Assembly (NCBI GenBank): GCA_003225005.1 | Contig: QIAN01000113.1 | Coordinates: 1 to 32,908 of the forward strand | Origin: Acidobacteriota bacterium | Lineage (GTDB): Bacteria; Acidobacteriota; Terriglobia; Terriglobales; Acidobacteriaceae | DNA: 32,908 nucleotides | Direction: 5' to 3' | Part shown: piece after piece, positions 18,043 through 26,223 of the stretch | How the letters are laid out: every line of letters begins with the position of its first letter | Numbering within the stretch: position 1 is the first letter of the stretch | Position numbers and translations under genes: made by a program | Notes under the pieces: model-generated | What the model was told of the DNA's origin: nothing | Databases searched by the model: none | The model's input: only the letters and a program-made list of their open reading frames with translations

Positions 18043-18813
18043 TCAGTGCTTTTCGGCGTCAGGTTTTGGAGATGACCCCTGCTTCAGAGACGCTGGAAGC
18101 TCAAATTCGGACTTTGCCAGAGGCACATTCACATCGATTTTCTCGATGGTGGTCGTCTGCGCAGCATCGGGTCTGTTCTTCGGTCCGGAGGCGATAGAAA
18201 AGGGATACATCACTCCCGCGACCGGTTTATAAGAACCGAGATCGACTACATTCTCCCTGATTGAGCCACGGATAAATTCCTGGATCTCTTTGCGGATCTC
18301 GAGGTATGTGTCTGGGTCCAGATAGTAGTAGAGGATGTCCCCATTTTTCAGCGTGACCTTGAGTCGCAGCGCGTCATCGCCATCCACCACATCGTGACCC
18401 AGATACTCCACTGTGTTTCCCTTTTCTCTGTAGTCCACCAGCGGCCCATCAAAGTCTGCATCACGAAGCAGATCCCGCACATCATCTTCGCCCATCAATT
18501 CTGGATCTTTGTGGCCGCCGAAAGGTTGAATCTGCCAGCCCACAGTGCCATCGTAGGCTTGCACGCCCGTCATTCCCTGCAGCGCAAAAGTCTCTCGAAC
18601 CAGGTTGGGCCTCATACCATCCTGCGTCACCGTTGCCATGAAGCCGCCGCCTCCGGTCAATTTGCCCGTCATGTGCAGACTGTGGATGGCTTTGATCCTC
18701 TCCCGGCCGCCTTTGGCTTGAATGTTCTTGTCGACCAATTCCTCGGCAGTTTGGCACTGAGTGAAAACGCTGAAGCAGCAGACTGCGACCAGCACAATCA
18801 TTGCGTGACGCAT
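18043..18813 (-). CDS. Periplasmic LolA/outer-membrane-lipoprotein-sorting-like protein
   Basis: A 256-residue protein with an N-terminal signal (MRHAMIVLVAVCCFSVFTQC) and AGGAG eight bases before the ATG. The mature start, AEELVDKNIQAKGGRERIKA, is typical of LolA-fold domains (the 'xNIxAxGGxExIxxI' entry helix). It is followed by alternating beta strands: VGWQIQPFGG, EYLGHDVVDGDDALRLKVTL and YYLDPDTYLEIRKE. This half-barrel fold binds lipid tails or other hydrophobic ligands in the periplasm. The 61 bases to the BNR protein gene contain no evident terminator, so it probably heads that operon. The ligand cannot be inferred. Confidence 0.75.
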   Translation of the reverse strand: MRHAMIVLVAVCCFSVFTQCQTAEELVDKNIQAKGGRERIKAIHSLHMTGKLTGGGGFMATVTQDGMRPNLVRETFALQGMTGVQAYDGTVGWQIQPFGGHKDPELMGEDDVRDLLRDADFDGPLVDYREKGNTVEYLGHDVVDGDDALRLKVTLKNGDILYYYLDPDTYLEIRKEIQEFIRGSIRENVVDLGSYKPVAGVMYPFSIASGPKNRPDAAQTTTIEKIDVNVPLAKSEFELPASLKQGSSPKPDAEKH

Positions 18814-18976
18814 GCATCGAACTCCTGATTCAGGGACTTGAGAACCTGGAAATGGGCAAACAGTACTCTACGTCCTGGTCGACGTGTTTGCCAAGCGTCC
18901 GTGAGCGGAGGCGCATGAATTTTTGCGATCCGAACCCTGACCGCCGAGCAATTTAAGTGCGCCTCAAGATAGCGGG

Positions 18977-19357
18977 CTACTTCCGCCCAGACTCCGCCGC
19001 GATCTTCTCAATCACAATCGCACTGGAACCCCCGCGCTCGTATGTCTTCCCGCTCGCGGTGACTCTCTGCCCGGCGAAGGGCAGCAGACGCTCGTTTTGC
19101 CCGGACGACGGTGTGGTATCGGCAATCGGCCAGTAAACGGTTCCGTTGTCCGACAGGATTACCAGCGGTGACCCAGCCTTCGCACAAGCCTGCGCACACT
19201 GAGCGCTAATCGGCTTTTTCAGGCCTTTGGTAAAGGCACAAGCTGAGTCCAGAACGTAGCCGTTTGCAGTGACGGGTTTACCGGCGTCGCTCGCCACGGA
19301 GAGCACCACCGCAAAAACCATGGATGCAAATGCAAAGACCGTCAGTTTTCTAGTCAT
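18977..19357 (-). CDS. Small secreted conserved protein with three cysteines
   Basis: The frame is open to 19432, but GAGGAG before the ATG at 19357 and the signal peptide that starts there (MTRKLTVFAFASMVFAVVLS) fix the start; the product is 126 aa. The mature protein contains NGYVLDSACAFTKGLKKPIS and then CAQACAKAGSPLVILSD, with Cys40, Cys54 and Cys58, followed by TVYWPIADTTP and FAGQRVTASGK...AIVIEKI, which reads like a small OB-fold-type beta barrel. I recognise the pattern from conserved hypothetical proteins of Acidobacteriota; the VLDSxCAF..K segment with paired Cys might bind a metal or form a disulfide. Function is unknown. It lies alone between two other minus-strand genes. Confidence 0.7.
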   Translation of the reverse strand: MTRKLTVFAFASMVFAVVLSVASDAGKPVTANGYVLDSACAFTKGLKKPISAQCAQACAKAGSPLVILSDNGTVYWPIADTTPSSGQNERLLPFAGQRVTASGKTYERGGSSAIVIEKIAAESGRK

Positions 19358-19569
19358 CTCTGTTCTCCTCAAACCGTTCAAGCGGACGTGGTTGCCCATA
19401 GAATCCGTTGACAAGCTAGACAGGGTAGTCAAATGCTAACTGGAAGGGAGAGCCGAGGGCAACAGACATAGTCAAGTCGGTGAGATGTTGATCCTTCACC
19501 TGCCGTGCGAATTCCTAGGAGCGCAATTATGAGGCATGGGTAGGACGCCCGTACCCTCATTGTGCGAAC

Positions 19570-20658
19570 CTACTTCGAAGGTGTGAATGCAATATTCAGC
19601 CCCGTCGTCAATACAACGTCATTCTGCTTCTTGCCCGGGGGCGGATTAGTCACATAAACGTCGCCAAACTGATTCTGCCAACCCAACCACTTGCTGATTT
19701 TTGTCACGGTGCCCAAGTCAAATGTTCCGCGATACTGCCCGGTGTCGCTCAGGTCCGGGTAGAAGTACAGTTTCTGCACCACAACAGTGCTGGCGCCAAC
19801 CTTGTGCGAGAACTCTTCCCCCAGAGTAAGGGCGGCGAATTTGCGGGTGAACGCAGGAGTAATCACCGTGCCGCTAATCGTAGTGGCATAACTCTCCCGG
19901 GTATAGTTAATGCCGCCCAGCAGATCGAGCGTGGTCTTATCGCTCTTGATGGCGTGAAAACCCAGGCCGACCGTCACGACGGAGCGTAGATTCAGAGCTT
20001 GCAGCGCGTCGCTCATGAAATCACCGCCCACAAATGCGAAAAGCCGTGGATTGAGATTGCGATCGTAGCGGATTCCTCCCTGCACCAGGTCAGCGACAGT
20101 GCTCGGGCTCGCTCCTGGCGCATTGTTCTTCGCGTATACAGTGCTCGCGTACATGGTGATCTTGTCGTTCAGCGTGGGATGCACGGCGTTGAACGCTAGT
20201 GCCAGGTTCTCGGTCTGGTTATTGCCCCGAGTCAGCGCGAAGCCGACGTTAGCCCCGCCATTCCAGCCATGCAGCAGTCCCGGATGCATAGATTTGTCGT
20301 GGGCCGTCTGCTCCGCGTCGTTGCGGATTATCGCCACGTCTTCCTTCGGAGCCTCGACCGTGCCGCCAGCCTTGGTGGTTACCTTGATCTTGCCGTCGCT
20401 GGTGGTCATGGGCCCAACGACGGTTTGACCATTCTTCAAATCAACATGCAGTTGCTCGTCGGTAGTGATCTGCGTGATCGCTTCATACTTAAGCGTGACA
20501 TCGCCGGCGAATTCGGTGTGCAGCACGAGTATCTTGCCGTCCGATTTCACGACGGTGCCGGTCAGGCGGTCGCCGTTTTTCAGTACGATCTGATCAGCGA
20601 ACATTAGTGACGAAGAGAGAGAAACGAACAAGATCAAGCATTCGATCTGGCGCGGCAC
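19570..20658 (-). CDS. DUF481-family outer-membrane protein (YdiY-like)
   Basis: A 362-residue protein that starts at a GTG with GGAGG seven bases upstream. It has a signal peptide (about 1-21, ending SLMFA). An N-terminal part with two small beta repeats (DQIVLKNGDRLTGTVVKSDG, then a second one near 71-91 on a related pattern) precedes a DUF481 barrel-like region with alternating strands (GGANVGFALTRGNNQTENLA, LLGGINYTRE, KLYFYPDLSDTGQYRGTFDL) and a terminal strand ending LNIAFTPSK. DUF481 proteins are salt- or acid-induced outer-membrane barrels of unclear role. It is monocistronic as far as can be seen. Confidence 0.82.
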   Translation of the reverse strand: MPRQIECLILFVSLSSSLMFADQIVLKNGDRLTGTVVKSDGKILVLHTEFAGDVTLKYEAITQITTDEQLHVDLKNGQTVVGPMTTSDGKIKVTTKAGGTVEAPKEDVAIIRNDAEQTAHDKSMHPGLLHGWNGGANVGFALTRGNNQTENLALAFNAVHPTLNDKITMYASTVYAKNNAPGASPSTVADLVQGGIRYDRNLNPRLFAFVGGDFMSDALQALNLRSVVTVGLGFHAIKSDKTTLDLLGGINYTRESYATTISGTVITPAFTRKFAALTLGEEFSHKVGASTVVVQKLYFYPDLSDTGQYRGTFDLGTVTKISKWLGWQNQFGDVYVTNPPPGKKQNDVVLTTGLNIAFTPSK

Positions 20659-20830
20659 AATGATTCCTCCGGACTTAAGAGCTGATCGTCTTTGGACAGA
20701 AGATAGGTTTTCTATCCAGCGAAAATGGTTGCTTTAGATCGAGGCGGGGAGGAAAACGAACCAAGGGAGATGGCAGGACCATAGGGCGGATATAACGACA
20801 GCCTTGGGAAACAACCGGCCGCGGAATCGA

Positions 20831-21028
20831 TCAGCTCTTGGTTTCCGTGTTCTTGCTCTGCTCACTCGAGGCCTGCGTCGAGGAATTATCTTTCATACCC
20901 TCTTTAAGGGCACGGATTCCCTCGCCTAGACCTTTACCGAGCTCAGGCAATTTCTTAGGACCGAACACCAATAGGGCGATAAAGAAGATCACCAGCAGGT
21001 GCATCGGCTGAAAAAGACCTTCCAACAT
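20831..21028 (-). CDS. tatA: Sec-independent protein translocase subunit TatA
   Basis: The 65-residue protein has the full TatA pattern: a short N-terminal hydrophobic helix (HLLVIFFIALLVF), the FGPKKLPELGKGLGEGIR hinge and amphipathic helix (22-39), and a polar acidic/Ser/Gln-rich tail. GGAGG lies five bases before the ATG. TatA forms the pore of the twin-arginine system that moves folded, cofactor-bearing proteins to the periplasm; TatB/TatC are not in this window. Two predicted Tat substrates (9279-9887 and 11580-12479) are encoded about 9-12 kb away, though no operon link exists. Confidence 0.93.
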   Translation of the reverse strand: MLEGLFQPMHLLVIFFIALLVFGPKKLPELGKGLGEGIRALKEGMKDNSSTQASSEQSKNTETKS

Positions 21029-21316
21029 TACAACCTCCGGGAAGCTTCTGCGCTGTTTAATACGTTACCGGAGTCCGGAGAGCGAGTCAAACCCGGCCGC
21101 TAGTTGCGCTAGTTGCCCGGATTCCCTCACCCCTGCCCATACCCAGCGACCGACGGGGAAGGTGATCAGAAACAGTGATCACATCGGTGCCCGGCACCTA
21201 TTGGTTACCTCCGTGACCTTACCGTGGAACCTCACTCCGGTCTATGTTCTCGAAGACGGTTTCAGCGCGCCTCCGGGAGCCAAGGCCTAGAAACCGAAAA
21301 ACGTTCGGGGAGTCCG

Positions 21317-22780
21317 GTGAGACACAAGGGCCTATCCTTATTCTTATTCTTCTGCCTGTCGGTGGTTGCCGCCGCAGATTCCTCCAAGAGTCAGCCTTTG
21401 GATACAACTCAACTCACGGCCTGGCTGACCGGCGGAATATCCAGCACTCGGCTCGTGCAGTTAATTCAGGAACGCGGCCTTGCCCTTGCCCCCACAGAAA
21501 ACGAGATCCATCAGCTTCAGGCCTTCGGCGCCGACGAAGCGCTGGTCCGCACTCTTGCCGGAGTAAAACCGGCGGATAGCCACAGCCAGAGAACTTCCAT
21601 CCCCGCAGCGCTGCTACAGGCTGCTGCAGGCGCTCATGCACGGCGCTATCACGAAGCCGAACTGCAGTTGCGCGCAGCTCTGCGAATCGACCCTCAGAAT
21701 CCGGCCATACATTTTGCACTGGCCGCGATGTTTCGCCAGCAGGAGCAATGGGACGACGCTTATGACGAGCTCACGATATCGGCGCGGCTCATGCCGGATT
21801 TTCCCGACAACCACAGCAGCCTCGCCTACGTCTTCTACCGATTGGACGACGGCCCGAATGCGATCGCTGAGGCGCGAACCGCGCTAAGCATGGATCCGCA
21901 AAATGCTGAGGCTTACCAATACCTCGGTCTCGGTCTTTATTCTAACGGCCAATATGCTGCAGCCATTCATGCCTTTGCCGAGTCTCTGGCTCGCGACCCG
22001 GACAATCCCGACACTTACTACGACATGGGCATTGCCTTACAGGCTTCTGGAAGGCTCGTTGCCGCGGCGGCCGCCTATCGTTATGCCATTCACCTGCGGC
22101 CTGCCTTCTGGGAAGCTCACAGCAATCTTGGCCTGGTCCTGCATCAGGATGGCAAACTCGATGAGGCCATCGCGCAGTATCGCGAAGCCAAAAATATCGC
22201 CCCAGACGAAGCTTCCGTCCGCAACAATCTCGGAAATACGTACTGCGACCGCGGCGATTTCGACGCGGCCATCGCCGAATTGAGCGAACTTTACCGCCAG
22301 CACCCTGACTGGGAACAGGGCCATAGCTGTCTGGCTAGCGCCTACATGTCGAAGAAAAACTACCGCAGCGCTGTCCGCGAGCTGCAACTGGTTATCCACC
22401 AAAAGCCAACCGATGCCGCGCAGCATCGGCTCTTGGGCCAGGCGCTCCTGCTCGATGGAGAGGCTGAAGAAGCTCTCCGGGAGTTTCGCCTCGCCGTTAT
22501 TCTGGATCCCGATTCCGACGTCGCCCATCATTATCTGGGCACGGCTCTATTCCAGGACCAGAAACTTCAAGCGGCGGAGAAAGAATTTCGTGAAGCGCTT
22601 CGTCTGAAGGCATCCGCTGACAACCATTATTCTCTAGCGGCTTGCCTCATGAGCATGGATCGCTATCAGGAAGCGCTGACGGAGCTCGAAATTGCCGCAC
22701 GGCTCGAACCCGAGCGCCCCTTATATCGTGCGCGCCGGGAAGAGCTTATGAAACTGATGAAAGACTCGAGCTTGCGATAG
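21317..22780 (+). CDS. TPR-repeat protein, exported
   Basis: The frame is open from 21224, but the GTG at 21317 follows GGGGAG and begins a signal-type sequence (MRHKGLSLFLFFCLSVVAAA), giving 487 aa. After a short N-terminal domain (TAWLTGGISSTRLVQLIQER, about 32-110 including EIHQLQAFGADEALVRTL), about ten tetratricopeptide repeats fill the rest, with typical units such as AEAYQYLGLGLYSNGQYAAA and AHSNLGLVLHQDGKLDEAIA. TPR arrays are scaffolds for protein-protein contacts. The N-terminal domain resembles the helical 'LL..G....L..LI...GI' unit often fused to TPRs in Acidobacteria. The partner is unknown. It may be co-transcribed with the next gene (about 180 bases later). Confidence 0.85.
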   Translation: MRHKGLSLFLFFCLSVVAAADSSKSQPLDTTQLTAWLTGGISSTRLVQLIQERGLALAPTENEIHQLQAFGADEALVRTLAGVKPADSHSQRTSIPAALLQAAAGAHARRYHEAELQLRAALRIDPQNPAIHFALAAMFRQQEQWDDAYDELTISARLMPDFPDNHSSLAYVFYRLDDGPNAIAEARTALSMDPQNAEAYQYLGLGLYSNGQYAAAIHAFAESLARDPDNPDTYYDMGIALQASGRLVAAAAAYRYAIHLRPAFWEAHSNLGLVLHQDGKLDEAIAQYREAKNIAPDEASVRNNLGNTYCDRGDFDAAIAELSELYRQHPDWEQGHSCLASAYMSKKNYRSAVRELQLVIHQKPTDAAQHRLLGQALLLDGEAEEALREFRLAVILDPDSDVAHHYLGTALFQDQKLQAAEKEFREALRLKASADNHYSLAACLMSMDRYQEALTELEIAARLEPERPLYRARREELMKLMKDSSLR

Positions 22781-22963
22781 AAACAGAACTGGGCGCACTT
22801 TTGGGCAGTGTCGCGTGCTGTACCAGTGGTGCTTCGAGGATTCCGCGGCGGCTCCTTACACTAAGGCAAGGCGCGAGGACACGCGAAATCGGTAACGGCT
22901 GAATTGCAACGGGCGAGACCGGCACGAATAGGTTCAGGGCATCAAGTTTGGGGGAGAATGGTC

Positions 22964-23620
22964 ATGGATCCAACACGTTCCGTAGCATCAGGAGCAACGG
23001 CTGGGGCGAAGACCGCGCCGGCGGTGACGCCAACGGAAGGCGATGTCCGCCGCGTGGAGCGCAGCGTACCTCCTGGTTCGCTGCTATCCGCCCGAAAGTC
23101 CGTTGGTTACGGGCTCCCCTGCGCGAAATGCCATTTGTACTACGCAGCAGATCTCGATACCTGTCCCAGTTGCAACGCTCACGAAAGAGTACTGCCGGTT
23201 TTGCCCAAAACGCCCAAGATGCAGGCCAGCGCTGAACCGGAGATCGATGCCGCTGCCCTTGAGCAAGAACGTGAAGAATTCCTTCGACAGTTCAAGTCTC
23301 AGCTTTTGGCCGCCCATGTCGAGGCAACGACCGCTGCCGCCCCGACCTGCAACTTCGCCGACAACCATCCGGGAGAACCCGAGGTCGCCGAAGTCTGCAA
23401 ACCTTGTTATGAGAAGCTGCAGGAGCGTCTTGATGTCTGTGAAGCGGCCCTGCACATGGATATGAAAGAAGCCGCGCAGATCATCTACGACGCGGTGTGG
23501 GCCGATCCCTCCGATCCCAGCAAAACTTATCGCAACGCCGCCAGCGCCATCCTCACGGAACTGCGCCGGCGTGCCGGAATCACCTCGCTGCTCGGTCCAT
23601 TTCAGCCGCTGACTCACTAA
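22964..23620 (+). CDS. Hypothetical protein with zinc-ribbon-like Cys pairs
   Basis: The ATG at 22964 has GGGGGAG at a proper distance; the ATG at 22958 is too close to it. The product has 218 residues. After a disordered Ala/Thr-rich N-terminus (1-45), LPCAKCHLYYAADLDTCPSC (51-70) carries a CxxC-N10-CxxC zinc-ribbon pair (Cys53, 56, 67, 70). A charged helix (ALEQEREEFLRQFKSQLLAA) follows, then a second Cys-containing stretch (PTCNFADNH...EVCKPCYEKL) and a helical C-terminus. It has no signal peptide. Cysteine pairs suggest structural zinc; DNA, RNA or protein binding cannot be told apart. I do not recognise a named family. Confidence 0.65.
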   Translation: MDPTRSVASGATAGAKTAPAVTPTEGDVRRVERSVPPGSLLSARKSVGYGLPCAKCHLYYAADLDTCPSCNAHERVLPVLPKTPKMQASAEPEIDAAALEQEREEFLRQFKSQLLAAHVEATTAAAPTCNFADNHPGEPEVAEVCKPCYEKLQERLDVCEAALHMDMKEAAQIIYDAVWADPSDPSKTYRNAASAILTELRRRAGITSLLGPFQPLTH

Positions 23621-23800
23621 GGTGCGTCCGTTCGGCCCACTCTTAAGCCCCGTAGGTACGCCCGAAGGTAGCCCGCCAAGTCAGTGGCGGGTAAATGTCG
23701 GTACGCCGACAGTCCCATAGAGACGCCTGAAATCCCCAGTCGGATCGACGGCTCGAATTTTTCCAGCCTGAAGACGACCTTGGAAACTCCGGAATTCGGC

Positions 23801-24306
23801 TCACTCCGGCTTAATTTCCACCCACTTCTTGCCGGCATACAGGCGATACGCTCCGCCCTCTTCGACCATTTTAAGAGGAACCGCCCGTTCTAGGGCCTTT
23901 TCCGTCTTGGAAGGCACGCTAGCACATCGTCGTTGGCTACGTCCATGACCACAAACTTATCGCTGGCGGTGTATCCGAACCCATACTGGCCTGGCGGCAG
24001 CTCTGAGCCTTCAACATTGAGCTTGGATTCCGTGATTAGCAATCCTTGATACTTCTGTTGGATCGCGGTCGAGTAGCCCGATGCGTCCACCAACGCAGCC
24101 AGCGTCATCTTGCCATTCGCGAGCTGAAGTCCTACCGAATTGCGAGCCTGCGTGGGAGCTTTCTGACCTCGATAGAAAAACTCCGAAGGGACAACCTTCC
24201 TAAGCTCATCCGCTGAAAGCAGATGGGGCGCCCCTTGTTGGGCCAGGGCGGAGACCAGCAAGACGCCGAATAGACCGCCGAAAAAAGCCAAGCGCAGCTT
24301 CTTCAT
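23801..24306 (-). pseudogene. Secreted conserved hypothetical protein with C-terminal frameshift
   Basis: The ATG at 24306 follows GAGGAA and starts a signal peptide (MKKLRLAFFGGLFGVLLVSA). The mature protein reads PHLLSADELRKVVPSEFFYR, then a beta-rich core (GLQLANGKMTLAALVDASGY and KYQGLLITESKLNVEG). In frame, it ends 23890 as VLACLPRRKRP. If one base is restored near 23920, translation continues as SVPSKTEKALERAVPLKMVE and ends AYRLYAGKKWVEIKPE at 23801. This is the end I expect for the family, in which a terminal RLYAG(K/R)K strand closes the fold. I therefore treat the short version as a one-base deletion. It may be real decay or a sequence error. Function is unknown. Confidence 0.7.
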
Positions 24307-24507
24307 AGAATTGTTCCTCTTTATTGAGATCATCCGGGAAAGAATGCAAAATCCCTCAAGGAATCTAAGCGTTTGCGCGGGCATTGGCAAATCCTCATAA
24401 CTTGCCCGTCCAAGCACTGAGAGTCGGGAACGGGAAATCGCAAAAACAGTTTGTTCGCAAGGTTCGGATAGTCTGTGGCACGCTCTTCGATCTACCCTTT
24501 CCTTACC

Positions 24508-25644
24508 ATGACCACCAATGCCATACTCGCAATGAACCGCCCAAGCACAATGCCTGCCCTGCAAACGAACATGCCGACCCGAGTAAGTTGCGGCCTGAAC
24601 GACGATCTATGCTGGAACGCCGTCATCGCTCGCGACCGCACTCACGACGGGGAGTTCGTGTTTGCGGTATCTAGTACTGGGGTCTATTGCCGCCCCTCGT
24701 GTCCCGCACGTCGCCCGCGTCGCGAGAATGTCAAATTCTTTTCGAGGACCGACGAGGCCGAACAGGCCGGTTATCGCGCTTGCTTGCGCTGCCGTCCGAA
24801 GTCTGTGATCGGTAATGGCCAGTCCGACGTGGTGAAGGCTCTATGCCGCTACATTGAGCTACATCTCGACGAGCCCCTTACTCTGGCAGCTCTCGGCGAA
24901 GAATTTCACCAGAGTCCGTTCCATCTACAAAGGCGTTTCAAAGCAGTGCTGGGGATCAGTCCCCGCGAATACGCCGATTCCTGCCGTCTGCGGCTCCTGA
25001 AGCGCAGCTTGCAAGCCGGGGACAACGTTACCCGCGCCATGTACGACGCCGGTTACGGCTCCAGCAGCAGGCTCTACGAGCGCACCTCCTCGCAACTCGG
25101 CATGACGCCCGACAAGTACCGCCGCGGCGCTATCGCCGCCACCATCCGTTACACGTGTGCTGATTCTCCCATTGGACGCATGTTGATTGCCGCCACTGAG
25201 CGGGGAATCTGCGCCATCCAATTCGCCGGCTCCGATGACGAACTCCTGGAAGGCCTTAAGCACGAATTTCCCTTTGCAACACGCAAGCCCGACGACGGCG
25301 GCCTGAAGTCTTGGACGAAGGCACTTCTGGGCCAGATGCAGGGAGCTATCCTCGATACGGCGTTGCCGCTGGATATCCGCGCCACAGCTTTTCAGCGCCG
25401 CGTATGGACCTATTTGCAATCCATCCCTTTCGGCAAGACTCGCTCGTACAGTCAGGTCGCCAAAGCAATCCGCGCCCCCGCAGCGTGTCGAGCCGTGGCC
25501 CGCGCCTGTGCCACCAATCCAGTGGCCGTGGCCATCCCATGCCATCGCGTGGTGCGTGAAGATGGCAACCTGGGTGGTTACCGCTGGGGCATGGATCGTA
25601 AGAAGAATCTGCTCGACATGGAAGCAGCGTCTCCTACACGCTGA
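24508..25644 (+). CDS. ada: Ada: bifunctional DNA alkylation repair methyltransferase and regulator
   Basis: This is the adaptive-response protein. The N-terminal zinc domain contains DGEFVFAVSSTGVYCRPSCP and RACLRCRP; with the start at 24508 the zinc Cys are 61, 65, 92 and 95, and Cys61 would be the residue that accepts a methyl group from phosphotriesters. An AraC-type HTH follows (about 105-210: LTLAALGEEFHQSPFHLQRR and MYDAGYGSSSRLYERTSSQL). The C-terminal O6-methylguanine-DNA methyltransferase domain has the acceptor Cys345 in AIPCHRVV. The frame is open to a GTG at 24475, with later ATGs at 24532 and 24571; none has a good ribosome-binding site, and 24571 would give an E. coli-like N-terminus. 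It is likely autoregulated once methylated. Confidence 0.93.
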   Translation: MTTNAILAMNRPSTMPALQTNMPTRVSCGLNDDLCWNAVIARDRTHDGEFVFAVSSTGVYCRPSCPARRPRRENVKFFSRTDEAEQAGYRACLRCRPKSVIGNGQSDVVKALCRYIELHLDEPLTLAALGEEFHQSPFHLQRRFKAVLGISPREYADSCRLRLLKRSLQAGDNVTRAMYDAGYGSSSRLYERTSSQLGMTPDKYRRGAIAATIRYTCADSPIGRMLIAATERGICAIQFAGSDDELLEGLKHEFPFATRKPDDGGLKSWTKALLGQMQGAILDTALPLDIRATAFQRRVWTYLQSIPFGKTRSYSQVAKAIRAPAACRAVARACATNPVAVAIPCHRVVREDGNLGGYRWGMDRKKNLLDMEAASPTR

Positions 25645-25719
25645 TGCCTGATATCGCGACGAGGCCGGCAGCGCCGCTCGCGGCTTCCAGATGTCGGATC
25701 CGCCGTCCCAGGCTACACT

Positions 25720-26038
25720 CTAGCGAGTGCCGGTGAGTTCGCCGCTATAAGCCGCCTTCCGGGGTTTGTTCTTTCTGCCGATTCCGCTGCCCTCTGCAAG
25801 TCTCAGGTCGCGGTCGTTCTGAAGATTGAGCCAAAATTGCGCCGGTGCAGGCCGAAATACTTCCCAAGCGAACCGCAGTGTCGGCGCTGATGGCTCGGTC
25901 TCCGCGGACGACGTCATGGATGCCCGGAAAACCCAGCGCGTTTGCCAGTGCATAAGCGCCCACTCCCGGGGCTCCATTGAATTTGGTCTTGAGAATTTCT
26001 CCCCGGTGGACCGCAAACACCTTCTTTGATCTGGACAT
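25720..26038 (-). pseudogene. higA: Broken HigA/VapI-type antitoxin (two frameshifts)
   Basis: From the ATG at 26038 the frame gives VHRGEILKTKF, GAYALANALGFPGIHDVVRG and RAISADTAVRLG, the XRE-type helix-turn-helix of HigA antitoxins (VHPGEIL...SAYALAKALGVP...IVxGxRAISADTALRLG). It then leaves frame. The next expected piece, KYFGL, is in another frame, and APAQFWLNLQNDRDLRLAEG in the third, ending at 25720. Two one-base deletions about 15 bases apart (near 25859 and 25844) would repair it. The product as it stands lacks the conserved FWLNLQ helix. A possible toxin stub lies 14 bases upstream on the same strand. Confidence 0.72.
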
Positions 26039-26052
26039 GGATGGTCCCATTC

Positions 26053-26169
26053 TTAAACGTAATCCACGATCTCTATCTCAAACAGCTCCTGTCCGTTTTT
26101 TCTTGGAAGCAGTGGATGTCCTCGAAGGGGCACCGGGACGAAGCCAGCCGCCAGACCGCGACCCAAGAA
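26053..26169 (-). pseudogene. Possible toxin C-terminal stub upstream of higA
   Basis: An open frame without a start codon ends FEIEIVDYV at 26053, just 14 bases before the higA start. HigB toxins commonly end in (D/E)xxxVDY(H), and toxin-before-antitoxin order with short spacing is the rule for HigBA. Only the last eight or so residues fit, however; the preceding part (FVPVPLRGHPLLPRKNGQEL) does not resemble HigB. It may be a chimera of unrelated sequence or simply chance. Confidence 0.25.
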
Positions 26170-26223
26170 TCAGGTATTATGCGGTCAGCCGCGCGGGCTG
26201 GCTGTCCCTCGCCAACTTTCATC

